From contig CM044487.1 in the NCBI GenBank assembly GCA_024364805.1, positions 48,490,141 to 48,529,391 on the forward strand: 39,251 bases of DNA. The letters run 5' to 3'. Shown here piece by piece: positions 1 through 9,239 of the stretch (the stretch's first letter is position 1; every line of letters starts with the position of its first letter). A model generated the notes under the pieces. It did not search any database. It was not told the origin of the DNA and was given only the letters and a program-made list of their open reading frames with translations. The position numbers and the translations under genes were made by a program. Origin of the DNA: Euprymna scolopes (taxonomy: Eukaryota > Mollusca > Cephalopoda > Sepiida > Sepiolidae).

Positions 1-577
1 TGTATCAGATTATGTGAAATAAGTTACTTGTAGTTCACATATTAAATGATGTCTTGTATCAGATTATGTGAAATATGTTACTTGTAGTTCACATGATAAA
101 TGATGTCTTGTATCAGATTATGTGAAATAAGTTACTTGTAGTTCACATGATAAATGATGTCTTGTATCAGATTATGTGAAATAAGTTACTTGTAGTTCAC
201 ATGATAAATGATGTCTTGTATCAGATTATGTGAAATAAGTTACTTGTAGTTCACATGATAAATGATGTCTTGTATCAGATTATGTGAAATAAGTTACTTG
301 TAGTTCACATGATAAATGATGTCTTGTATCAGATTATGTGAAATAAGTTACTTGTAATTCACATGATAAATGATGTCTTGTATCAGATTATGTGAAAAAA
401 GTTACTTGTAGTTCACATGATAAATTATGTCTTGTGTCAGATTATGTGAAATAAGTTACTTGTAGTTCACATGATAAATTATGTCTTGTATCAGATTATG
501 TGAAATAAGTTACTTGTAGTTCACATGATAAATGATGTCTTGTGTCAGATTATGTGAAATAAGTTACTTGTAGTTCA
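1..577. repeat. 54-bp tandem satellite, about 10.7 copies
   Basis: Units start at 1, 55, 109 and every 54 bases to 541; the last stops at about 577. Copies differ by only a few substitutions (for example tgtatcag versus tgtgtcag), so the array is young or homogenised. Each unit holds the inverted pair ttcacat and atgtgaa about 25 bases apart. The array runs off the left edge, so its true length is unknown. No coding potential is visible. Confidence 0.97.
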
Positions 578-1790
578 GGTAGGTTGTGGTCCTTTCTTTT
601 TTAATTGTATTAGTGAAACAATTAAAACAAAGATATGCGAAGAATAGAACATTGTATACATATTTACGTAACACACAAAAGTATCCACGACGTAAAGTAT
701 AGTTATTGACGGCTCATTAATATGCATTAAGTGTTTAAGTTAATTAAAATCATTCACTTTAAACCAATTTTTTAATTTACCAAGCCTATATCTATTGAAA
801 TATCTCTTTCCGTAAATGACAGCAATTCCTCTCACTTTTTGACCATAACATGTGCGTGCAGACATTATCAAATATTGATAAATCAACGCTATTACTACAT
901 TAAAACCTCAAAACAATAAGGGAATGGTTATTAAAAGTGGGATATTCTCACGGAGTTTTTTAATATAAGCTTATATTTAAACCTACACGAGTAAAATCCT
1001 GAAAACATAAATTAAAACTGATCGTTGCAACAAAACTAACATTGTAATATTATAGAAAGAATTATAGACAACCTCGATGTAAAGATATTTTCATAAATTT
1101 TACAAAAATAGTGTTGTATAAAACAATTTGGCAATGATGCGAAACCTTAGCCTGATGTTTATTTTATTAGTTGTATTCACTATAAAATCTTTATTTTGGA
1201 TATTTTTCAAGATTTCTTCTATAAATAATAAATTATGAAATTCATATTCAACGTTCATTTCAAGGGAATATTCCTTTGTTTTTTGTTTTTTTGCCATACG
1301 CAGGAGTTTTGAATATTTTTTTGTCATTCAGCCTGATGACGGTCTAATTCACTATTTTCAATATTTCATTTTTAAGAATTAAAAATGAGATAATTCGCAA
1401 TTACATCATAATCATTTGTTACACAGGACAGTTTTCAAGAGTACAAAAGAAATATTACTCTTTTTCGAAAATATATACTGTGTTGTACTCACATTAATAC
1501 TAGAATATTAAATTAGAAATATAGGTGAAATAAATTTTGAGAGTTCCGCGCATGCTCATTACACAGTGTGCATGTACTGCGTACTGTAGAATGTATCACT
1601 GACTACAGCTTCGTACGGAAAAATGACAGGCTGTATCTTTGCATAATTTCTTTCATGTCCGAAGATACTGAATCGAATATATGTCGCCAGACTTAATTCG
1701 ATACTCGTGCGTTAAACTTTCCAAGACGTCTGAATTTTACAGTTTTTAGAAGAATATTAGATTTTTATTTTACGCAGTAAAAGTTGGGGT

Positions 1791-2586
1791 ATTTAATTTG
1801 AGACAACGAAACTCCAGTACTGATTAAATGCTAACAATCTTATGCATTCTCTACCGGAAACATATCCCACTATACAATGAAAGAATCATGTCACAACGAA
1901 AAACACTGAGAAATCTACACGTATCATAAATTAACAGAAGTAAGTGGTGAATGAATGTATCTTTCGTTATGTAACAATGTTTGAATACCAAATAATCAAA
2001 TACGTTTTCCTCATTGCTAGGGAAATTCTCGGTCTGTCAACGTCGTTGATGGTCTTACTCATATGATGGTAATATTGTAAATTAATAAACTAATGAACAT
2101 ATTTAATACATAGTTGAATAAATTACCTACCAAATAAGATCAATTACAACCTAAAAACGTAATAATTTAGCGGTTCTTGATGTTCAAATTCCAATCATAT
2201 TCTACTAGCAACATTGCACCGCGTAACATACTTTTGTTGAGCTAATCGCTAACCTTGTGAGTTCTTATTTGATTTCAATCGTTTATTATACAGTTTTACC
2301 ATCATAAGGAACAAGCGAATCCTGTCAACAAACATAATGACTACGTTGCACAACACGCTAAGAAGTTATAAATAATAAACAGTTAATGTAAATTACTTTA
2401 TATTTAGAAGTTCGATAAAAACATGAAGGATAAGATATAGCGTAATATTACAAAACTTTTGAACAAATTTGCTATGTAACCATTTGAGATAATAAGAACC
2501 ATATATCTCTAAATTTTAATTTTCATTATCAATAACCGAAAGTTAGCATTCAACAAGTTCTTGAGTTTCGTTGTCTCAAATTAAAT
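1791..2586. repeat. Inverted-repeat-bounded segment with 45-bp arms
   Basis: The arm at 1791-1835 matches the reverse complement of 2542-2586 without gaps at about 40 of 45 positions, including 24 identical bases in a row at the outer end and 9 at the inner end. The arms enclose about 796 bp of AT-rich noncoding DNA. This is the shape of a non-autonomous DNA transposon (MITE), but I see no certain target duplication and no transposase. Confidence 0.6.
2101..2240. repeat. Direct repeat, copy 1 (partner at 2641-2777)
   Basis: Shares blocks such as aattacctacc, aacgtaataa and gcgtaacatacttttgt, in the same order, with 2641-2777. The two copies lie about 540 bp apart and are clearly diverged with small indels. 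Function is unknown. Confidence 0.7.
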
Positions 2587-2640
2587 TCCTCAATTCTTAA
2601 AAAGAATGTTTTTGTAAAACGATTTTTGTCTAAACAACAA

Positions 2641-2777
2641 TATTCAATATATAGTTAAAGTAATTACCTACCGAATTAATTACAAAACGTAATAAGTATG
2701 GAGTTCTTGGGGTTCAGATCTCATCAATCACATTCCACTCACAGACATTGCATCGCGTAACATACTTTTGTATCAAC
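2641..2777. repeat. Direct repeat, copy 2 (partner at 2101-2240)
   Basis: Second copy of the duplicated segment described at 2101-2240. It lies just outside the 45-bp inverted-repeat pair, whereas the first copy lies inside it. Confidence 0.7.
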
Positions 2778-2999
2778 TTCAGACATAAACAGCATTGACA
2801 TATGCATTTCGCTTTATAACTTTCATCGCTTTTTATAGTCTCCTATTATTCCTATCTGAGCTGTTTCTCGTATTTACAGATCAATCGCTATCAGTCATTG
2901 TTTCGAGAGAATTACGGATCTGATCTTTTGATCTCCCTCGGCTGACACAAAAATAGTAAACGTTTACAATCTTAGTACTTAGCATATAAATTCCGTGCA

Positions 3000-3890
3000 C
3001 ATTTTATTAGGTTGACAAGAAAGTTCTTGCAGAAAATTTGTTAAAATATTTTTTAGCGAACATACATTTTTATTTTCGTGTACGTTTGACGCCTCAGCAA
3101 ACAGTAACAACTTTTTTGCCGATTGTGGTAGAACGACACACGTAATTACAAAGAAATCTGAATTTATCAATTTTGATCCCAACTTTAGTCCTCATAGTTA
3201 TGTTGCAGAGCTGGCCGATGGCAGTCGAGTAAACGATGTCGTTTTAAAGAGAGACGATGCTTAAATCTCGCTAAGGAACAATAAAAGTGAACTTTGTTAC
3301 TGTATTCTGGAAAACGCTCTTCTAATCCTGGAATTTAAACAAAATATATTTTCTGTACAAGCCGCCATTAAACAAGGTGCACATATAAACTTTAGTCCCA
3401 ATAAATAAAAACTGATGTACCCGAATGCAACTGTATTCGACATGAAAGAAATTGAAATAATAGATTATTTAAATAGCGTAGTCCCATCAAAAATCGCCTA
3501 CCATGATTTACAGACATGGCATAAAATTCTTGGGCACTGCAATATTCCAGATATCAAAAAGTAGCCGAATGTGGTTGACGGAATGAAAATAAAAACCTCA
3601 AAAAACTTGAAAAGCTGCTACGTTTATACACAAGGAAAAATGACAAAGTATCAAAACAAGATACCAGAAAAGAAGGCCACGAACATCCCATCACTGGTAC
3701 ATTGTGACTTTAACGGTCTCGTGGAACCGAATGGCAAAAAAAAAAATTTCAAATATGCTCTAAATTTTGTAGACGTTTATGCCTGTTTAATAATGGTCTA
3801 TTTCTTAAAGAACAAATCAGATACCTTGCTAGCAACTAAAATATATTTAGCTGACACGCCCTCCTACGGTGTAGGAAAGTGTATTTGCTA
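3000..3890 (+). mobile_element. Ty1/copia-type LTR retrotransposon fossil (partial pol)
   Basis: A partial pol region reads in plus orientation in the order aspartic-protease-like motif (DCGRTTHVI near 3120), pre-integrase domain with a WHKILGH signature (near 3515) and the start of an integrase core (VHCDFNGLVEP and VYFLKNKSD, 3700-3830). This domain order, with integrase before reverse transcriptase, is diagnostic of Ty1/copia. The reverse transcriptase, RNase H and both LTRs are not seen. The copy is broken in several places and looks old. It stops where Penelope-type coding begins. Confidence 0.8.
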
Positions 3891-4618
3891 AGACATATTC
3901 TAACTCGTACTCCAATGATAAAATAAAGACCGGCATGATCATTGTTTTTTTTTCTTGCGTGCCTTTAGAATATGCAGCCCCCAATATCTTAATGATGAAA
4001 TTCAATACATTACGAATGTTTTAAAAAATTACGGTACCTGTCTTATTTCATTTCTTACGCAAAGGAAAAAGATACGAAAATACACTATAATATAAACAGA
4101 CAGAAAAATAAAACAAATACCTCCATATTAAACCTTTTCATTCCACCCACACTAAAAATACAAAAATCTACGACACTCTTAATAGACTTGGTTTTCACTT
4201 GATACAAACAACTTCCACAACAATGGAACATACATTAAAAACTACCAAGCACACTCCCAAAACCCTCACATCCGACGCCGGTATATTTTCCATCCCATAT
4301 AACGATTACCAACAAGCATACATAGGTGAGACACAGCGTAAATTGAAACTAAGACTTTACGAACACAGAAGAGGTATAAGGAATGGTAACGCCCTAAATG
4401 CACTCTTTTGCCAGTGTGCAGAACACGATCATTCATTTAATTTAGATCATGCGAAAATTATAAAATACGTGATAGATAGAGCCAAAAGAAAACTTTTAGA
4501 GTCAGCACTAATATTAAACGCTAATAATATTAAGCAAAGAAAGGGCTTCTACAATTTAGCCCCAAGTATAGGGAAAATAATAATCAAAAAACAAAATATA
4601 ACAACAGATCCCGGTTAA
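3890..4618 (+). mobile_element. Penelope-like element fragment: RT C-terminus to GIY-YIG endonuclease
   Basis: Penelope-like elements are retroelements whose single protein joins a reverse transcriptase to a C-terminal GIY-YIG endonuclease. A segment with RAFRICSPQYLNDEI (about 3955-4000) matches the linker that follows their RT thumb. After at least one frame disruption, an open frame from 4112 to the TAA at 4616-4618 carries the GIY-YIG domain: GIFSIPYND, then QQAYIGETQRKLKLRLYEHRR, then AEHDHSFNLDHAKII and a conserved RKLLESALI. The canonical Cys pair before YIG (usually CxxC) is replaced by Tyr-Asn-Asp-Tyr, so zinc binding may be lost. The RT core is absent. Confidence 0.85.
4112..4618 (+). 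pseudogene. GIY-YIG endonuclease end of Penelope-like polyprotein
   Basis: This frame is open for about 168 codons and has no credible start of its own, because it is the tail of a larger polyprotein. The first 50 residues include a KIYDTLNRLGFHL stretch typical of the linker before the endonuclease. The catalytic layout is kept: GIF...AYIGET, then Arg in RLYEHRR, and Glu in LLESALI. In this family the domain nicks target DNA to prime reverse transcription. With no RT attached, this copy cannot move by itself. It could be mistaken for a host GIY-YIG nuclease; the linker and upstream context argue against that. Confidence 0.8.
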
Positions 4619-4705
4619 CTGTTTTTTCTTAACCCTTAAATTATTTAAGCAAAATGAATAAGATTAGAGAAAAAAGTGTACATATTTATTTAACGTATTT
4701 TAAAA

Positions 4706-4817
<112 letters not shown>

Positions 4818-4935
4818 AACAACCCAACCTTCCCATACACACACATAGTTTCCTTCCCGATATAGGTAGGATTCTATCACTGTTTCCTTTTCATTTCCTG
4901 ATCGTTTTATTCTTCTGCATTTTTCCTTTTAATAT

Positions 4936-4970
4936 CATGGAGATGTCCTCTGCAATAGGGACGAAACGTT
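4936..4970 (+). ncRNA. Degenerate hammerhead-ribozyme-like motif
   Basis: Type I minimal hammerheads in Penelope-like terminal repeats have CUGANGA, a short stem II and GAAAC. Here GTCC (4945-4948) pairs with GGAC (4959-4962), a 10-base loop lies between, and GAAAC follows directly at 4963-4967. The expected CUGANGA just upstream is only about a 4 of 7 match, so this is a decayed or chance copy. Position about 320 bases after the GIY-YIG frame suits a Penelope terminal repeat. Confidence 0.4.
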
Positions 4971-5066
4971 GATCATTTCATAAATCCATTAGTTTTTTTT
5001 CTTTTTTTCAAAACAACATAACGTCAACCATCGCTGGCATTTTTATTTTATTTTTATGCATATATA

Positions 5067-5068
<2 letters not shown>

Positions 5069-5121
<53 letters not shown>
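5069..5121. repeat. TA microsatellite followed by GA-rich tract
   Basis: TA repeat with one interruption; it runs into a short GAGA tract at 5126-5147. Confidence 0.95.
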
Positions 5122-5122
<1 letters not shown>

Positions 5123-5321
5123 AAGAGAGAGAGAGAGAAAGAGAGAAAATTGTCCTTGGCAGACGTTAAATTGCATCTATTTTGCTTGTATTAACACTTT
5201 AACATACTAATGCTAACTAATACTTTAACTGAAAAACAAAAATCTTGCATTAAAAGAAAAAAATCACTTTTTGAAAACATATCATATATATTGCTTTTTA
5301 CAAATACTTTTTTCATGCTTA

Positions 5322-6617
5322 CGAGGGGCGTGCAATAAGTAATGCCACTGAACCACTTCCAGTTGTCTGATCTAACTGAAATTTTGCAAGTGTAATGATT
5401 TCTATCTCTACGGGTTATTTGGCAAATTACAGCTCTGCACTTATTGTAGTTTCTGTTTTACAGGTGTTTGAACTGAGTAAGGTGTGAAATGGAGCCTGTT
5501 GAATGTCGAGCAGTGATCCCGTTTTTGTATTTGAAAGAACGCACAGCACAGGAGACATTTGATGAAATGAAAGAAACTTATGGTGATAATGGCCCAGCAT
5601 ATGACCTTATAAAACGTTGGAATCATGAATTCAAACATGACTGGAAGTCTGTGAAAACAGCTCCCAGACCTGGTTGGCCCCACCCTTCTGTCTTTGATGA
5701 GGCATCTTTTCGTCAAGTTGAGGTTGCCATTTTGGAATATCGGCGCGTTATTATTCCCCAAATAGCCCAAGATGTCAAGATTATTACAAGATCTGTGGAA
5801 ACTATCATTCATGACCATTTGCATATGCATAAGGTGTCTGCCAGATGGATTCCCAGGTTGCTCACACCATCCCAGAAGTGAGAACTCGTCGAGTACTCGA
5901 TGATGAATTTGGAGATGTGCCAAGAAGATGAGTCAAAGTTTTTCAAAAGACTGATTACACAGGATGAAACCTGAGTTCATCACTATGATCCAGAGACCAA
6001 ATTCCAGTCAATGCAGTGGAAGCACTTGGACTAATCATCTCCAAAGAAGGAAAGGGTTCAGCCCTCCGCTTGCAAGGTAATGCTCACAGTCTTCTGGGAA
6101 CAGGACGGAGTAGTGATGATAGATTTCCTGGCAAAGGGTACCACAATTACAGGAGCCTATTATGTTTCATTTTTGAGGAAATTAAGGGAAGCTATCAAAA
6201 TCAAGAGGCGGGGCAAGATCAGCAAAGGTACCCTCCTCCTGCAGGACAACGCTCCGGTCCACAACTCGCATGTCGCCAGATCAGAAGCACGGGCGTGTGA
6301 TTATGAAATCCTTCCCCATCCTCTCTACTCTCCTGACCTTGCACCCTCTGATTTTCACCTCTTCCCAGTCATGAAGTTGTTTTTGAAAGGAAAGCCTTTC
6401 ACAGATGATGCAGCCTTGATTTCTGAAGCCACGTCGTGGTTGGAGGACCAACCTGGGATGTTCTACAAAAATTGTCTCCAGAGCTGCATCAAATGATGGG
6501 AGAAATGCATAACTCTGGGTGGTTCCTATGTAGAGAAAGACTAATAACTGTGCCAAGTTTCGTTGCTCTGCTGCTATGGGAAGTGTGTCAGGGACATTAT
6601 TTATTGCACGACCCTCG
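5322..6617 (+). mobile_element. Full-length mariner transposon, 1,296 bp
   Basis: Both ends are intact: CGAGGGGCGTGCAATAAGTA at the left and the reverse complement of CGAGGGTCGTGCAATAAATA at the right. A TA dinucleotide flanks each side (5320-5321 and 6618-6619), the target duplication of Tc1/mariner elements. The size, the single transposase frame and its DD34D signature all fit mariner. No insertion or deletion shifts the frame, so decay is by point change only. Confidence 0.96.
5489..6544 (+). pseudogene. Mariner transposase (DD34D), interrupted by stops
   Basis: The transposase cuts and pastes the element by binding its TIRs. One frame runs from ATG 5489 to TAA 6542-6544, about 351 codons, the usual mariner length. 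Residues 1-130 form the paired helix-turn-helix DNA-binding region, ending in the WIPRLLTPSQK linker. The catalytic part shows LITQDET (first Asp), LLQDNAPVHNSHVA (second Asp) and HPLYSPDLAPSDFHLFP (third Asp, 34 residues later). Four stops interrupt it: TGA 5879, TGA 5972 (where the family has Trp after DET), TAA 6032 and TGA 6494. At least two lie where relatives have Arg, consistent with CpG decay of CGA codons. The tail GGSYVEKD is the normal mariner end. Confidence 0.93.
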
Positions 6618-6639
6618 TATTCTAAAGCGTGCATAAATT

Positions 6640-7119
6640 ACAATTGACTTTCTTTCGCTTTTATTTTATGCACAATTGTTTCTTTCTAATTTACCGACAA
6701 TTTTCTATTCTTTTTGCTTTTTTTGTATTGACAGGAAAAAAATGATATTTTGTTTAACGGGTACATATCGCTGATATATTTATTTTTATGCATGTATGTA
6801 TGCGTTTTGTGAAAGAGACTGCATAATCAAAATTAGGAAATGGCTTCCTTTTTCATATACTCACCCTTTTTAAGGTAAAAATAAAAATACATATCTTTTT
6901 TTCTATTTTCTACGAACATATATTATTTTTTAAGCATTTAAACAAAAAAAAATGGCTTCTTTTTACATGCCCAAATGTTAAGACCAAAATGACTTCTGTT
7001 TTCATTATGTATAATTGAATATAAAATTTTATTATTTTTAATTTTTTAACAGAATTAAAAATGAAACAAAAGGACTTCCCATTATATAAAAATTAGGGGG
7101 TGGCAATATTTTTAACTCA
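6640..7119. other. AT-rich spacer, nothing recognised
   Basis: Homopolymer-rich AT DNA between the mariner and the GC-rich tandem repeat. I see no frame, hairpin or element end in it. Confidence 0.6.
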
Positions 7120-7975
7120 TAATGTGATAGATATTTGGTTGCTGTCAACCGATGTAGAGTGTGACGCAAGGCCAGAAAGTGGAGAATAGGCAAGCTCCCC
7201 TAAGAGATGGGCCACTCTTGTCGCGCCCATCTGAACATCACCACCAGCATTCTCAGGTCGGTGCGCCTCAGGCGACAAGCAATAATCTTGCCCCATCCGA
7301 AAGCCGGGTGGAAAAGCCTCGGAGTTGGACCCCCTGAGTAATATTCAGGCGGTGTAACTCAGTCCGGCAGGTACTGGGCCCGTTCCCAGCCCCTTACCTG
7401 TCGGGCTGAATGTCAAGAACGGATCCTGTACAAGTACTTTCTACCAAGTCTCCCAGCCGCCGAAGCCGCTAGGAGACTCATTCTATCACGAAAGAGTCAT
7501 ACTGGGGTAGATATTTAGATTTGTGCCCACATCACCAATATTTGACACAGAGTCAAGAAAGTGGGGGATCAAATCAAGTTCCTCTAAAGGAGGGGCACTC
7601 TTGCAATTACAAAAATTTCCTGTGTATACCCGTCAGCATTCCCCGGTCGGGGAGCCTCAGGCGACAAGGAATTATATTGCCCCACCCGAAAGCCGGGTGG
7701 CAAGGCCTGGGAGGTTGGACCTCCTGAGTAATACCTAGGCGGCGTACCTCAGTCCGACAGGTATTGAGCCGGTTTCCAGCCCCTTACCTGTCGGGCTGAG
7801 TATCAAGAATGGATCCTTGACGAGTACTTTCTACCCAGTCTTCCAGCCGCTGAAGCCGCTAGGAGACCTATCCCATCATGAACGAGTCGTAATGGGGTAG
7901 ATATTTATTTTCTTCTCCGCGTAAGCAAAATATGACACAAGGTCGGCCTTTATGTAGAGACGTAATAATGGGGTA
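7120..7975. repeat. GC-rich 390-bp tandem repeat with conserved hairpins
   Basis: Two full units (about 7126-7515 and 7516-7905) repeat with a 390-base offset, and a shortened third copy ends at about 7975. Composition is far richer in GC than the flanks. Within each unit a 14-bp stem forms between 7360-7373 and 7395-7408 in copy 1, and 7750-7763 and 7785-7798 in copy 2. A second 7-bp hairpin lies at 7293-7311 and 7682-7700. Differences between copies keep both stems paired. It could be a satellite, a structured transcript or the end of an unknown element. No known RNA family was recognised. Confidence 0.85.
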
Positions 7976-8034
7976 TGGTCAGTGGCGTAGCATCAGTTTT
8001 TGCCGCCCGGGGCGGTCATAAACTTCGCCGCCTC

Positions 8035-8225
8035 TCCCCCGCTGGCATATAATTACCTGTTTTGCCCCCTCACCCACTGCCATATAATTACCTGCCCCCC
8101 CCGCTAGCATATAATTACATGTATTGCCCTCCTCTGACATATGATTACCTGTCCCCCCTCCGCTGGCATATGATTACCTGTTTTGCCGTCCCTCGCCTTC
8201 TGATGGCACATGACAACCTGGTGAT
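8035..8225. repeat. Left subterminal repeats of the hAT element
   Basis: About five imperfect copies of a 35-45 base unit containing ctggcatataattacctg and a run of C. Subterminal repeats of this kind often serve as transposase binding sites in hAT elements; here that role is inferred from position only. Confidence 0.75.
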
Positions 8226-8518
8226 GCCTTCAAAATTCCAAAAAGCCCTCAAAATATTTATTTTCATTGCACTAATGTTTACACAATTCCATTCAGATTA
8301 ATGTTTACACAATTCCCCTTTTTTCAATTTAAATTTAATTTAACAATTTCTTTTCAATAATTTGAAAAATAATAAGTATGTAAACATTAATCTGAACGGA
8401 ATTATGTAAACGTTAATATGAAACAAAAGAAACCAAATATTTTTTTTCAAAACAAAAACGTATAATTCAAAATTATTAAAAAAATGATAAATTAAATTAA
8501 TTGGCTAAACAAACAAAC

Positions 8519-9095
8519 ATAATAATAACTCTAAATGAGAACATTTGGACACCTGAAAATGTTATAAAATGATAAAATCATTTTTATTTATTTTTTGTTG
8601 TTAAAGTTCGAATTTTCGCGAAAAACATGGCTGTATCAAAGAGAGAATAGTCTGATGTAGTTTTCTTTTCTTTTTCTTCGTAATGTTATTATTAAGAGGT
8701 CGAGCCACTCGAAGAAAAAATAACGTCATGTATCGACGCGTTTTGAAATCCTTGTGTGTAATCGCTTGGTTTAAGCGCAACATTTATGAAATGGAAAGTC
8801 ACACATTTTTAGAAAACATTTTTTTTTAATTTAAATGAGAATATTTGAAATTTGAATTTATAAATTTAAATGAGAACATTTGAAAACATGAAAAGATTAG
8901 GAAATGATAAAATCATTTTTATTTACTTCTTCATTGTTGTTATTTCCGAATTTTCACAAAAACATGGCTGTATCAAGGAGGATAGTCCGATGTAGTTTTC
9001 TTTTTTTCTTCCTAATGTTATTATTAAGAGGTCGAGTTCCCAAAGAGAAAAAAAAACGTATTTGTGGTTTTTGAAATCCGTGTGTGTAATCGCCC
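8519..9095. repeat. Direct duplication of about 250 bp inside the hAT element
   Basis: The segment 8519-8770 recurs at about 8857-9095 with many small differences. Shared landmarks are aaacatggctgtatcaa, gatgtagttttctttt, atgttattattaagaggtcg and tgaaatccNtgtgtgtaatcgc. It is noncoding as far as I can see. Confidence 0.8.
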
Positions 9096-9239
9096 AATTA
9101 GAAATTTGTTGTAGTTAATGTTTTAATCCTTATAAAAATAGTTTACATTTTTTTATTGAATGTTTTTATGAACTGAAAATAAGGGTATAAAATTATTTTT
9201 GTGGGAGAATTATCGCAAGACATCAAGTTGGTTGAAAAT

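Larger units (their letters stand above)
578..2978. other. AT-rich stretch without recognisable genes
   Basis: Only short open frames of AT-biased composition occur here and none resembles a known protein. The structure seen is repetitive: a long inverted-repeat pair (1791-1835 with 2542-2586) and a diverged direct duplication (2101-2240 with 2641-2777). No splice-bounded exon stood out. Confidence 0.6.

Noticed and set aside
1-577. CRISPR-like array
   Set aside because: The whole 54-bp unit repeats, with no unique spacers; this is a eukaryotic satellite.
4112-4618. Host GIY-YIG endonuclease gene
   Set aside because: The upstream linker blocks (RAFRICSPQYL and KIYDTLNRLGFHL) are Penelope-type, and there is no start codon or exon context.
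5489-6544. Host SETMAR-type domesticated gene
   Set aside because: TIRs, TA duplications and four stops show a dead transposon copy with no SET domain.
8062-8301. Proline/tyrosine-rich small protein
   Set aside because: It is a read-through of the hAT subterminal repeats.
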